Below, one piece after another: positions 35,875 through 44,453 of a stretch of DNA of 64,000 bases; the stretch's first letter is position 1; each line of letters starts with the position of its first letter. The stretch comes from Saprospiraceae bacterium (GTDB lineage: Bacteria; Bacteroidota; Bacteroidia; Chitinophagales; Saprospiraceae), in assembly GCA_019638385.1 (NCBI GenBank), contig JAHBTW010000001.1, positions 434,001 to 498,000 on the forward strand, given 5' to 3'. The translations under genes and the position numbers were made by a program. The notes under the pieces are model-generated. The model searched no databases. It was given only the letters and a program-made list of their open reading frames with translations, and was not told the DNA's origin.

Positions 35875-37506
35875 CTATTTTTCAGCCATAAATGGATAGC
35901 GATAATCCACGGGAGGCACAAAAGTCTCTTTGATGGTGCGTGCCGACACCCAGCGGAATAAGTTGAGTACCGAGCCGGCCTTGTCGTTGGTACCGCTGGC
36001 CCTTGCACCGCCGAAGGGCTGTTGCCCCACCACCGCGCCGGTAGGCTTGTCGTTGATATAAAAGTTGCCGGCAGCATGGCGCAATTTTTGAGTAGTCAAT
36101 AGCACGGCGGCGCGATCGCGGGCAAACACGGCGCCGGTGAGTGCATACGGCGAGGTGCGGTCGAGCAGTTCGAGTGTTTGTTCGTAATCAGCATCTTCAT
36201 ACACATAGATGGTAAGCACCGGGCCGAAAATCTCCTCGCACAGGGTGCGATATGCCGGATCGGTGGTGACAATGACGGTAGGCTCTATAAAATAACCGAT
36301 CGAATCGTCGTAATTGCCTCCGGCAATGATCTCGCAGGAAGCGTCCTTTTTGGCTTGCGCAATATAGCCGGATATGCTGCGGAAGGCTTTTTCGTCAATC
36401 ACCGCATTGAAGAAATTGGTAAAATCTTCCGGCGAGCCGGTTTTGAAAGAGTTTACATCTGTAACCAATTGTTTTTTCACTTCCGGCCACAGCGATTGAG
36501 GAATGTATGCCCGCGATGCGGCGGAGCATTTTTGCCCTTGATACTCAAACGCGCCACGTGCCAGCGCAGTGGCCAGCGCTTGTACTTCTGCCGATGGGTG
36601 GGCAATTACAAAGTCTTTCCCGCCGGTTTCGCCCACGATGCGCGGGTAGGAGCGGTATTGATGGATGTTGGCGCCGATGGTTTTCCAGATGTGTTGAAAG
36701 GTACTCGTACCACCGGTGAAGTGAATGCCTGCAAAATCCCGGTGCTGGAAGATGACTTCGCCGGCGACCGGCCCGCTGACAAAAATCAGGTTGATGACGC
36801 CGGGAGGCAATCCGGCCGCCTCCATTACTTCCATGATGACGGCTGCCGAATAGATTTGAGTGGCCGCCGGTTTCCATACCACCGTGTTGCCCATCACCGC
36901 CGGGGAGGCGGGTAGGTTGCCGGCGATGGAGGTGAAATTGAACGGCGTAAGCGCGAACACAAATCCTTCCAACGGGCGGTATTCCACCCGGTTCCAGATT
37001 CCGGGACTGCTGATCGGCTGCTGCCGGTAGATGTCGGTCATGTATTCCGCATTGAAGCGATAGAAATCGCAAAGTTCTGCCACACAGTCAATTTCGGCCT
37101 GAAACACATTTTTCGATTGGCCGAGCATGGTGGCAGCGTTCATTTTGGCGCGGTACGGCCCGGCGAGCAGGTCGGCAGCTTTCAAGAAAATAGCGGCGCG
37201 TTCTTCCCAGGGCATGGCCTCCCAGGCCGGTTTGGCCGCGAGAGCCGCCTCAATGGCGCTATGCACATGCGATGCGTCGCCCTCGTGGTAGTAGCCGAGA
37301 ACGTGCTTCCTTTCGTGCGGCGGATGCATGGCCACGCGCCGGCCGGTGCTCACTTTTTTGCCTCCGATGTACATGGGAATTTCTACCTCGTTTTTTTTCA
37401 ATTCGGCGAGCATAGCCTTCAGTTCGGCTCGCTCCGGCGAACCGGGTTTGTAGCTCAATACCGGCTCATTGACAGCTTTAGGGACTTGGAATATTGCGTT
37501 GGACAT
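35875..37506 (-). CDS. pruA: 1-pyrroline-5-carboxylate (L-glutamate gamma-semialdehyde) dehydrogenase
   Basis: A 543-residue aldehyde dehydrogenase of the stand-alone P5C dehydrogenase type. The active site shows GETGGKDF (general base Glu) and QGQKCSAASRAY (nucleophile Cys); the C-terminal GQQPFGGARASGTNDKAG is typical of PruA. It oxidises glutamate semialdehyde to glutamate with NAD+, the last step of proline catabolism. The proline dehydrogenase is not in this window. A -7 box lies 27 bp upstream. Confidence 0.96.
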   Translation of the reverse strand: MSNAIFQVPKAVNEPVLSYKPGSPERAELKAMLAELKKNEVEIPMYIGGKKVSTGRRVAMHPPHERKHVLGYYHEGDASHVHSAIEAALAAKPAWEAMPWEERAAIFLKAADLLAGPYRAKMNAATMLGQSKNVFQAEIDCVAELCDFYRFNAEYMTDIYRQQPISSPGIWNRVEYRPLEGFVFALTPFNFTSIAGNLPASPAVMGNTVVWKPAATQIYSAAVIMEVMEAAGLPPGVINLIFVSGPVAGEVIFQHRDFAGIHFTGGTSTFQHIWKTIGANIHQYRSYPRIVGETGGKDFVIAHPSAEVQALATALARGAFEYQGQKCSAASRAYIPQSLWPEVKKQLVTDVNSFKTGSPEDFTNFFNAVIDEKAFRSISGYIAQAKKDASCEIIAGGNYDDSIGYFIEPTVIVTTDPAYRTLCEEIFGPVLTIYVYEDADYEQTLELLDRTSPYALTGAVFARDRAAVLLTTQKLRHAAGNFYINDKPTGAVVGQQPFGGARASGTNDKAGSVLNLFRWVSARTIKETFVPPVDYRYPFMAEK

Positions 37507-37532
37507 GTTTTGGTTTTGGTTGGTTTCGGCAG

Positions 37533-37540
37533 CAAAGGTA
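37533..37540 (-). promoter_or_regulatory. Putative -7 box for pruA
   Basis: Minus-strand TACCTTTG, an exact TAnnTTTG match, 27 bp before the pruA ATG. No good -33 TTG was found. Confidence 0.45.
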
Positions 37541-37550
37541 AGGAGAAAGG

Positions 37551-38021
37551 TTAAATGTTAGCGGGGATGTGTACTTCGGTGGGTAAAAACGGGCTTGCGT
37601 CGCCGCCGCCGCGAATGATCTCGCGAACGATGGTAGAGCTGATGTGGGAGAAATTGGGCCGGCTGATGAGAAAGAGGGTATCCACGCCGTGCCCCACGAT
37701 GTCGTTGAGTTGGGAAATGGTTTTTTCGTAATCGAAATCGGAGGCGTTGCGCAGGCCGCGTATGAGAAACTTAGCGCCGATGTGCATACAATAGTGTGCG
37801 GTGAGGTTCTCAAAATAGTCAACCCTTACTTTGGGTTCGTTTTCAAATACATCGTGCAACCACTGCATGCGCTGTTCAAAACTAAAGAGGTATTTTTTCT
37901 GGGAATTAATCCCGATGGCTACCACGATCTCATCGAACAAGGGCAATGCCCGGCGCACAATTTCTATATGGCCGGTGGTGATGGGGTCGAATGAACCCGG
38001 AAAAACGGCGATTTTTTTCAT
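37551..38021 (-). CDS. coaD: Phosphopantetheine adenylyltransferase
   Basis: A 156-residue CoaD. ATG 38021 gives the family start MKKIAVFPGSFDPITTGHIEIVRR, with the nucleotidyltransferase T-x-GH motif; an 11-residue upstream extension is rejected. RGLRNASDFDYE and the ISSTIVREI element (the ISSTxVR motif of nucleotidylyl transferases) are present. It joins ATP and 4'-phosphopantetheine to dephospho-CoA, the penultimate step of CoA synthesis. A TATCTTTG -7 box is at 38060-38067 on the minus strand. Confidence 0.97.
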   Translation of the reverse strand: MKKIAVFPGSFDPITTGHIEIVRRALPLFDEIVVAIGINSQKKYLFSFEQRMQWLHDVFENEPKVRVDYFENLTAHYCMHIGAKFLIRGLRNASDFDYEKTISQLNDIVGHGVDTLFLISRPNFSHISSTIVREIIRGGGDASPFLPTEVHIPANI

Positions 38022-38059
38022 AATACGGTCAATTGGTGCTCTAAATAGCTGCAACGGCC

Positions 38060-38067
38060 CAAAGATA
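38060..38067 (-). promoter_or_regulatory. Putative -7 box for coaD
   Basis: Minus-strand TATCTTTG fits TAnnTTTG, 38 bp before the coaD ATG. Confidence 0.4.
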
Positions 38068-38176
38068 AGCGTACCGATTCCAATTTTAAGAAAATGTTAA
38101 AGGGTCGGTAACACTTCGTCTGCGATTAATGTCGTTTCTTTGCACCGTTTTTTACCACCAACTAAAAACTACAATT

Positions 38177-38599
38177 ATGAAAAATGCGATTCTGTTCTTC
38201 CTGTTTGTTTTCGGTTTTGCCCTGACAGCCCAAGCACAAAGTTGCGGTAGCAAAAAGGCTGAAGATGGTTCTGCTTCTGCTGCTGCTTCCTGTTGCTCCA
38301 AAGGCAAAGCTGCCGGCTCGGCCTCTGTTGATGCAGTAAAAGGCGTAGGTATGGGCGGTGCTGACATTGAGCAGCGCACCAACGCTTCCGGCGAGGTATC
38401 TTATGTGCGCAAAGTGGTCAACCAGGAAACGGGTGCGGTTTCTTTTACGGCTGTTGAATATTGCACCAAAACGAACCAGTTTGTAGATGCCGATGGCGCC
38501 ACTGCCGTGGAAACAAAAGCAAATTGCTCGGATGCTGAAAAAGCAGGTTGCTGCTCAAAAGCAAAGACAAAGGGTAAAGGCTCCAAAGCCAAAGCATAA
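38177..38599 (+). CDS. Small secreted Cys/Ala/Lys-rich hypothetical protein
   Basis: A 140-residue protein with a clear signal peptide (1-21, ending AQAQ), then QSCGSKKAED, an Ala/Ser-rich stretch with a CC pair (ASCCSKGKAAG), a central unique part (about 60-110), another CC (EKAGCCSKAKTKG), and a Lys-rich tail. The two CCSK segments bracket the central domain. No family recognised. It may bind metal through the Cys pairs; this is inference. ATG 38177 was chosen for the signal peptide. A strong terminator follows. Confidence 0.78.
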   Translation: MKNAILFFLFVFGFALTAQAQSCGSKKAEDGSASAAASCCSKGKAAGSASVDAVKGVGMGGADIEQRTNASGEVSYVRKVVNQETGAVSFTAVEYCTKTNQFVDADGATAVETKANCSDAEKAGCCSKAKTKGKGSKAKA

Positions 38600-38644
38600 A
38601 AATTTCGCCTGATTATAGCCGGTTAAACCCGGCGAAAAAGTATA

Positions 38645-38670
38645 GCCATTCCCGATTTTTTGGGAATGGC
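38645..38670 (+). terminator. Rho-independent terminator
   Basis: GCCATTCCC-GATTTTTT-GGGAATGGC makes a 9-bp stem, followed by TTTCTTTATTTT. It terminates the small secreted-protein gene. Confidence 0.85.
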
Positions 38671-38815
38671 TTTCTTTATTTTGGAAAAAAAATAACGCCT
38701 CCCGAATACATCGGAAAGCGTTAGAACGGAGTATATTAGTTTTTCTTTACTAACAAAAATTCTGCTAAGATCTGCCCTTTGGACGGGGAAGAACTTTCAG
38801 GTCACATCGGCTGAT

Positions 38816-39532
38816 ATGAAAATTGCATTGATCGGTTATGGGAAAATGGGCCGCACCATTGAGCGCCTTGCTTTGGACGCCGGACATGAAATCGTTTTGC
38901 GTAGCGGTTCAGAAATGCCTGTCGAAGCGTTCAACACAGCGCTGACAACGGCAGACGTGGCCATCGAATTCACTCGTCCGGAGGCTGCATTTCAAAATGT
39001 GAGCGCTTGTTTGGCGGCCGGTACCCCGGTTGTTTGCGGCACAACGGGCTGGTTAGACCGCATAGCGCCGATCCAACAGCTTTGTAATGAAAAAGGAGGC
39101 GCATTTTTTTACGCCTCCAATTTCAGTATCGGAGTACACTTATTTTTTGAGCTAAACCGCCGCCTCGCACATCTTATGAACGCCCACCCGCAATACGAAG
39201 CGCGCCTTGAGGAAACACATCATGTACACAAACTTGATGCACCCAGCGGCACAGCCGTTACACTGGCCGGAGACATAGTGGACATTCTGGAGCGAAAGCG
39301 CGCCTGGGTGAAAGGCGAAACGAGAGACGCCGGTTTATTGCCGATCATTTCTTACCGGGAGGATGAAGTACCCGGTACGCACATCGTCCAATATGCTTCA
39401 GCCATTGACACGCTGTCTATTCGCCATGAGGCGCATTCCCGCGAGGGATTTGCTTCCGGAGCGCTGCTGGCTGCACAATGGCTCATCGGCAAAAAGGGCT
39501 GCTTTTCTATGAACGACCTGCTCCGCTTTTAG
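38816..39532 (+). CDS. dapB: 4-hydroxy-tetrahydrodipicolinate reductase
   Basis: A 238-residue DapB, the short form common in Bacteroidota. The NAD(P)-binding motif is GYGKMGRTI, the dinucleotide-proximal CGTTGW block is present, and the catalytic/substrate region EETHHVHKLDAPSGTA contains the His pair and Lys. It reduces 4-hydroxy-tetrahydrodipicolinate in lysine and diaminopimelate synthesis. Its stop codon TAG overlaps the stop of the convergent downstream gene (4-bp overlap). Confidence 0.96.
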   Translation: MKIALIGYGKMGRTIERLALDAGHEIVLRSGSEMPVEAFNTALTTADVAIEFTRPEAAFQNVSACLAAGTPVVCGTTGWLDRIAPIQQLCNEKGGAFFYASNFSIGVHLFFELNRRLAHLMNAHPQYEARLEETHHVHKLDAPSGTAVTLAGDIVDILERKRAWVKGETRDAGLLPIISYREDEVPGTHIVQYASAIDTLSIRHEAHSREGFASGALLAAQWLIGKKGCFSMNDLLRF

Positions 39533-40197
39533 TCCATTGATATCACCTTCCCGGAACCGGCAACGCTGGAATTCACTTTGGGCCGCCCTTTATAATTGAC
39601 TTTGCCGGAACCGGCGATGGAGGCGTCCAGACGATCTCCGACTTCGATATAACAACTGCCGGAACCGCCGATGCTCACTTTACAACTTTGCACTTTGAGG
39701 TTGGCGGCTTTTATGTTTCCGCTTCCGCCGATACTGACGTCAGCGGAATCGGCAGACCCCGAAAATTCAATGGTTCCGGAGCCGCCGATGGAAAATTTGA
39801 GCGCGCCGAGACCGTTGAAGTCTTCCTGTGCAACAATTTTTCCGCTCCCCCCGATGGAGAGGTTTTTTACGGTGGGAATGGTAATGTAGAATTTCATATC
39901 CCGGCTGTCGCGCACGTTTTTGTCAAACGCAATGTTCCAAGAGCCGTTTTTGACTTCCCGTTTGAGGTTGTCAATAAGGTTTTTTTGCCCCTCTACGGTC
40001 ACCTTTTGCACCTTGCCCGGTTTGAGATATACAACTCCGGAGACACCCAGACCGATGCTGTGGAAATCAGTCAGGGAGAGTTCTTCAGTTACAACAGCCC
40101 CTTCGCCGCTAATGCTCTTCTCCCAATTTTTCTGAGCTTGAGCCGACACCGTAAAAAAAAGGACCAAAAGGCTGGAAAAAAGAATGGATACTTTCAT
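39529..40197 (-). CDS. GIN-domain (DUF2807) exported protein
   Basis: A 222-residue protein with a signal peptide (1-21, ending AQA) and a putative auto-transporter adhesin head GIN domain. The repeated SIGGSGKI / SIGGSGTI / SIGGSGNI / SIGGSGSC / SIAGSGKV / SVAGSGKV turns build a right-handed beta-helix. The family is common in Bacteroidota envelopes; function unknown. Its stop codon overlaps that of dapB. Confidence 0.9.
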   Translation of the reverse strand: MKVSILFSSLLVLFFTVSAQAQKNWEKSISGEGAVVTEELSLTDFHSIGLGVSGVVYLKPGKVQKVTVEGQKNLIDNLKREVKNGSWNIAFDKNVRDSRDMKFYITIPTVKNLSIGGSGKIVAQEDFNGLGALKFSIGGSGTIEFSGSADSADVSIGGSGNIKAANLKVQSCKVSIGGSGSCYIEVGDRLDASIAGSGKVNYKGRPKVNSSVAGSGKVISMD

Positions 40198-40386
40198 GTT
40201 GGTTGGTTTTTTTGTGAGGTAAGGACAATGGGAAACGGGTTAGGTTGCATAAGAACGCCTAAGATTGTCAGTCGGCTCATCGGCAGTATTCCTGCCCGGC
40301 CATTCATCGGCCATCGTGTTGTTATTGTCGAATAAAAGCGCCGCTGAGGAATGGAGTGCCTGAAATTGCGCCAAAATTTGTGAACT

Positions 40387-41112
40387 TTGGATATCAAAAA
40401 GAAAGCGGCCGATATGGCCGGAGAACTCATCAAAGGAAAATTTAAAATGGAAAACAACATCCAGTCAGAGCGTAACAAACACGCCGAAACCATCATTCGC
40501 ACCCACATGATTTTTTCAATGGGCGCCAGTTTTATTCCGGTTCCTGTGGCGGATATCTTTGCCGTGAGTGCGGTGCAGTTGGATATGATCCGTCAAATTT
40601 GCCGGGTTTACAATGCGGACTTTGTCGAAACGCAGGGCAAAGCGGTTGTTACAGCGCTCACCAGCAGCACCTTAGCAAAAGTAGGCGCTCGGAGCCTGCT
40701 CAAACTGATCCCCGGCGTCGGCTCTGTAGTGGGCGGAATAACGACCGGTATTTTAAACGGCGCCTCTACCTATGCCCTCGGCGAAGTGTTCAAAACGCAC
40801 TTTGAAACGGGCGGCACCATTCTCGATTTTGATACCGATCGCCTGAAGAAGTTCTATCAGGAAAAATTTGAAAAAGGCAAAAAGGTAGCCGAGCAACTCA
40901 AGAAAGAACAAGAAGCCAAAAAGGCCGCCGAAGCTAAAGGAGCCGCGAAGGCCGCCGCCGCTCAATCTCCTTCTGCGCCGGAAACGCCGGAAGTTGCGCC
41001 CTCTCCGACGGCTATAGAGCGCTTGAAAGAACTGGCTGAACTGAAAACTCAGGGCATCATCACCGAGGAGGAATTTGAGCAGATGAAAAAGAAGGTGATT
41101 GAAGCTTATTGA
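40387..41112 (+). CDS. DUF697-like protein with C-terminal SHOCT domain
   Basis: A protein of about 241 residues. Residues 35-150 match the DUF697 pattern (IIRTHMIFSMGASFIPVPVADIFAVSAVQLDMIRQICRVY) with two hydrophobic hairpins (VPVADIFAVSA; LIPGVGSVVGGITTGIL). Then come a charged helix (150-190), an Ala/Pro linker, and a SHOCT domain at the end (IERLKELAELKTQGIITEEEFEQMKKKVI). The start is uncertain: TTG 40387, ATG 40414 or ATG 40447. It is probably a small membrane-associated protein of unknown role. Confidence 0.75.
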   Translation: MDIKKKAADMAGELIKGKFKMENNIQSERNKHAETIIRTHMIFSMGASFIPVPVADIFAVSAVQLDMIRQICRVYNADFVETQGKAVVTALTSSTLAKVGARSLLKLIPGVGSVVGGITTGILNGASTYALGEVFKTHFETGGTILDFDTDRLKKFYQEKFEKGKKVAEQLKKEQEAKKAAEAKGAAKAAAAQSPSAPETPEVAPSPTAIERLKELAELKTQGIITEEEFEQMKKKVIEAY

Positions 41113-41118
41113 TCAAGA

Positions 41119-41180
41119 GCTATGAGTTTCGGGCTGTGAGCTTTGAGTAATCCTATGATGCCCAAAGCTCGCAGTTTGTG
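41119..41180. repeat. Degenerate AGCTATGAG/AGCTCGCAG low-complexity block
   Basis: Contains AGCTATGAGTTTCGGGCTGTGAGCTTTGAG-type words (shortened here: AGCTTTGAG) and AAAGCTCGCAG. Same type as 8256-8322 and 33053-33188. Confidence 0.65.
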
Positions 41181-41223
41181 TGCTAAATGGACTGACTGCT
41201 TAGAAAAGCTAACCCGGTTAAAA

Positions 41224-42444
41224 CTACATTTTTCGGTCGAGATTCAGACCGGTTTCCAAGTGCTGAAAGGTGGGAACGATTTCCTGCAACAGACGGACGA
41301 TAGCGGCCTTGTCGGTGGTATCGGGTTGCCGGAAGAGGAGGCGAAGACGGGATAAATGCGCCTCTATTTCGGTGAGGGAATAAGACGCCCGGGCCGGAAT
41401 GACGCCCAGCGCCTGAAAACGGTCGAGCAGGAGCGGCTCGCCGGGGGTATAAAATTCTTCAAACGGCTTTTCGCCGGAAGTATCGGAATCAAAAAACCAA
41501 ACCGGATAGTACCCGGCATCCGGCAGATAGCGCTCCGCCTTTTCGCGGGCATCCTGCTCGGATGTGCAGTAATCAATTTTGTAACCGAGTTCGTGTAGCA
41601 GTGCTTTGGCAATGTCGGTGAAAGTGGTTAGCTCGCTTTCCTCTAATTTCGGGAAGAAGATATTGCCCGGTTCCCCGAGCATACAAGCCAGCAGGCACAA
41701 CTCCCCGGCTTCTGCCGGAGACACGAAATAGCGCCGGATATCTTTGGGCGCGGAAAGCGGTTGCTTTTTAGCCAATCTCAGTAAAAATCCATCCAGCAAA
41801 CTTCCATTGGAAAATGCCACATTGGCAAACCGGGCTGTGGTGACGGGCAGGCGCCCGGCATACGCGAGGAGCATGTCTTCCATGAGTTTTTTTCCGGCGC
41901 CCATGACGTTGGCCGGGTTGGCTGCTTTGTCGGTGCTCACGCAGAAGAACCGCTCCGGTGGGGCGCTGAGCAGTATATCCAATAACTCCTTGGCCCGCAG
42001 CACGTTGTTTTCCAGCATGGCCTCAATGGCGTAGTGGTCTTTTTCGGAACGGACGTGCTTGTGGGCGGCGAAATTGGCTACGATTTCAAAAGGACCTTCC
42101 CGACGCCATATTTTTTCAAATACCGGATCGCTGAAATGAACGGGGTAGGTAAGATAGTCTTCGGGGATGCGCAGGCCGGCGGTGCTGCGCAGGTCGCGGG
42201 TGAGTTCGGTGAGGCCGTTTTCGTTGCTGTCAATCACATACAAGCGCGCCGGTTCGTAGCGCAACAGCGCTTTGATAAACGAACTGCCGATGCTGCCGGC
42301 GCCCCCGATGACGAGCACGCTGCGCCCTTCGATGCGGCTGCGCAAGAGCGGGTCGTTGGCAATGAGGTCGTAATACAATAGACTTTTATCGCGCTTGGTG
42401 ACGTGGCGCGCAATGAATGATGCTATGTCGAGGCGATTTTTCAT
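41224..42444 (-). CDS. Nucleotide-sugar 4,6-dehydratase/epimerase-like protein (polysaccharide biosynthesis)
   Basis: A 406-residue protein of the extended SDR/CapD-like group. The NAD-binding motif GGAGSIGSSFIKALL is near residue 45; VSTDKAANPANVMGAGKKLMED corresponds to the catalytic block in which Met replaces the Tyr of the usual YxxxK, as in UDP-GlcNAc inverting 4,6-dehydratases. A C-terminal extension of about 100 residues follows the core. It likely makes a deoxy-keto sugar nucleotide, which the DegT-type aminotransferase two genes upstream could aminate. Last gene of the minus-strand run. Confidence 0.85.
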   Translation of the reverse strand: MKNRLDIASFIARHVTKRDKSLLYYDLIANDPLLRSRIEGRSVLVIGGAGSIGSSFIKALLRYEPARLYVIDSNENGLTELTRDLRSTAGLRIPEDYLTYPVHFSDPVFEKIWRREGPFEIVANFAAHKHVRSEKDHYAIEAMLENNVLRAKELLDILLSAPPERFFCVSTDKAANPANVMGAGKKLMEDMLLAYAGRLPVTTARFANVAFSNGSLLDGFLLRLAKKQPLSAPKDIRRYFVSPAEAGELCLLACMLGEPGNIFFPKLEESELTTFTDIAKALLHELGYKIDYCTSEQDAREKAERYLPDAGYYPVWFFDSDTSGEKPFEEFYTPGEPLLLDRFQALGVIPARASYSLTEIEAHLSRLRLLFRQPDTTDKAAIVRLLQEIVPTFQHLETGLNLDRKM

Positions 42445-42480
42445 CAGTTTAGAGATGTTGAAGTGCTTTCGGTTCTTGGG

Positions 42481-42500
42481 AGACGTTCCATGTAACGTCT
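42481..42500. repeat. 20-bp palindrome, AGACGTT family
   Basis: AGACGTTCCATGTAACGTCT, imperfect only at one symmetrical pair. It lies between the sugar transferase and dehydratase genes. It is related to the palindromes at 55669-55689 and 55717-55737. Confidence 0.65.
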
Positions 42501-42506
42501 GTACTT

Positions 42507-43181
42507 TCAGGCTTTCAGTTTTTCAGGGAATGCTGGTAAATCCGGGAATATCTTAAAATGCAAATCTGAGCTTGGCGTTATGATGGCGCCTGCGGTCAGC
42601 AGCAGGATCATAAAATCCACATAAAAGGAGCGGCGGTGCAGATACCACATTTCCAGCGCGCCTTTGTAGGGGGCGATGTGCTCGGCATAGAAGATTTTTG
42701 GATCAATACCGGGCCGGGAGAGCAGGCGCTCTTCATCCCGAAATACAATGGAGCCGATGCCGGTGATGCCGGGCGTGACGCTGTATATGGTTTCTCGCAC
42801 TTGTGGAGGATACACGTCGAAGTCCACCTGCATTTGCGGGCGGGGGCCTACAAAACTCATCTCTCCGGTGAGCACATTGATGAGTTGCGGCAGTTCATTG
42901 ATTTTGGTTTTGCGCAAAAAACGCCCGATGGGCGTCACGCGGGGATCGCCGCGGAGCGTGAGACTGCCCGTGCCCATGTTGGGGCTGTTTTTGAGCATCG
43001 TGGCAAATTTCCAGATGCCGAAATGCCGGTTTTGGTAGCCTACCCGCTTTTGCCGGTAAAAAACTTCACCCTCCGCCGTGACGCGCAGAAAAAGTATGAT
43101 GGGCAGTAGCAGCGGTGAAAGCACGATGAGGCCGATGGCGGCGAATAAGATATCGAAGATGCGTTTGAGAAGGGGATACAT
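42507..43181 (-). CDS. Undecaprenyl-phosphate sugar-1-phosphate transferase (bacterial sugar transferase)
   Basis: A 224-residue initiating glycosyltransferase of the WcaJ/PglC type. ATG 43181 gives [30 protein letters not shown], the usual reentrant membrane helix; a longer frame upstream runs into the aminotransferase gene and is a shadow. Catalytic and conserved blocks are [34 protein letters not shown] (acidic-Pro motif) and the C-terminal RPGI. It moves a sugar-1-phosphate onto undecaprenyl phosphate to start a polysaccharide repeat or glycan. It follows the aminotransferase by 26 bp. Confidence 0.93.
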   Translation of the reverse strand: MYPLLKRIFDILFAAIGLIVLSPLLLPIILFLRVTAEGEVFYRQKRVGYQNRHFGIWKFATMLKNSPNMGTGSLTLRGDPRVTPIGRFLRKTKINELPQLINVLTGEMSFVGPRPQMQVDFDVYPPQVRETIYSVTPGITGIGSIVFRDEERLLSRPGIDPKIFYAEHIAPYKGALEMWYLHRRSFYVDFMILLLTAGAIITPSSDLHFKIFPDLPAFPEKLKA

Positions 43182-43207
43182 TGATGGGGTGATTGACCGG
43201 TGTGAAT

Positions 43208-44410
43208 TTACGGCGCCGAAGCGATCACCGCTTGCGCAACGGCGTCCACTTGTTCTACTGTCAGGCCATTGTACACCGGCAGGGTGATTTCGTTGGCGTA
43301 GAGGGAATAGGTTTGCGGATAATCTTCCATGCGGTAGCCGAGGTTTTTGAACAGGGTGAGCATCGCCATCGGGATGTAATGCACGTTGACGCCTACGCCG
43401 GCTTCGGCAATTTTTTGAATCATGGCATCGCGTTGCGCCTCCGTAGCGTGGGCTATGCGCAACATGTAGAGGTGACAGGAAGAACTGCATACGTCATTGC
43501 CATAAGGCGGCAAAACGGCCCAATCTTTCTGAGAAAAAGCGGCGTTGTATTGCTCAAAAATGCGCCGGCGATCGGGCAGCAATTCCGATTCATATTTGCG
43601 AATTTGAGCCAACCCGATGGCGGCACAAATATCGGGCATATTCACTTTAAGTCCCTGATCTATAATATCATATCTCCAGGCGCCGGGCTGGTTTTTTTCA
43701 AAAGCGCTTTTGGTTTGACCGTTTAAGGCGAAGGATTTCAAAAATTGATATTCCGCCAGATTGTCAAAAGGGTGGGGGAGTGCAAGGCAAACGGCGCCGC
43801 CCTCGCCGGTGGTGACGTTTTTTACCGAATGCAGCGAAAAAACGGTGGCATCGGCAAGCGCGCCGGAAGGGCGGTTTTTGTAAGTTGCGCCGAGGGAATG
43901 GGCTGCGTCGGCGAGCAGCAGCGGCCGCCCTAATTGCTCCTGCCGGGCATTGGCAGGCTGGAACATGGTTTTTATGTCTTCGGATTCCAACACGGCTTTC
44001 AAGGCATCGTAGTCGCAAGGCCAACCGCCGATGTCCACCGGGATAACGGCTTTAGTGCGCGGCGTAAGGACGGCACGCAACTTTTCGGCATCCATATTGA
44101 AGTCGGCGCCGACATCCACCATTGCCACTTTGGCGCCGATATTGAGCGCACACAAGGCCGTAGCGCTGTAGGTATAGGCGGGAACGACGACTTCGTCGCC
44201 CGGTCCGATGCCGAACCAACGAAGCATCAGCATGGCGCCCGATGTCCAGGAATTGACACACAGCACCGACGTACCGGAGCGCTTCCCGATTTCGGTTTCC
44301 AATTCCCGCACCTTCGGCCCGGTCGTGAGCCAACCGGTGTTGGTCAGGCAATCGTTGACCTCAGCGATGACATCGTCGTCAATGAGGGGGAGGCAAAAGG
44401 GGATGGACAC
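43208..44410 (-). CDS. DegT/DnrJ/EryC1/StrS-type sugar aminotransferase
   Basis: A 400-residue PLP enzyme starting at GTG 44410. The PLP Asp lies in LLADAAHS and the Schiff-base Lys in SLHSVKNVTTGEGGAV. It aminates a keto-sugar nucleotide using glutamate. The dehydratase and sugar transferase downstream on the same strand make a short amino-deoxy-sugar module (make keto-sugar, aminate, load onto undecaprenyl phosphate), similar in logic to PglC-D-E/F-type pathways. Confidence 0.92.
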   Translation of the reverse strand: MSIPFCLPLIDDDVIAEVNDCLTNTGWLTTGPKVRELETEIGKRSGTSVLCVNSWTSGAMLMLRWFGIGPGDEVVVPAYTYSATALCALNIGAKVAMVDVGADFNMDAEKLRAVLTPRTKAVIPVDIGGWPCDYDALKAVLESEDIKTMFQPANARQEQLGRPLLLADAAHSLGATYKNRPSGALADATVFSLHSVKNVTTGEGGAVCLALPHPFDNLAEYQFLKSFALNGQTKSAFEKNQPGAWRYDIIDQGLKVNMPDICAAIGLAQIRKYESELLPDRRRIFEQYNAAFSQKDWAVLPPYGNDVCSSSCHLYMLRIAHATEAQRDAMIQKIAEAGVGVNVHYIPMAMLTLFKNLGYRMEDYPQTYSLYANEITLPVYNGLTVEQVDAVAQAVIASAP

Positions 44411-44453
44411 GTGTCAGTATAGGTACTGGATAGGTGAGGTGGGGAGTGATTTC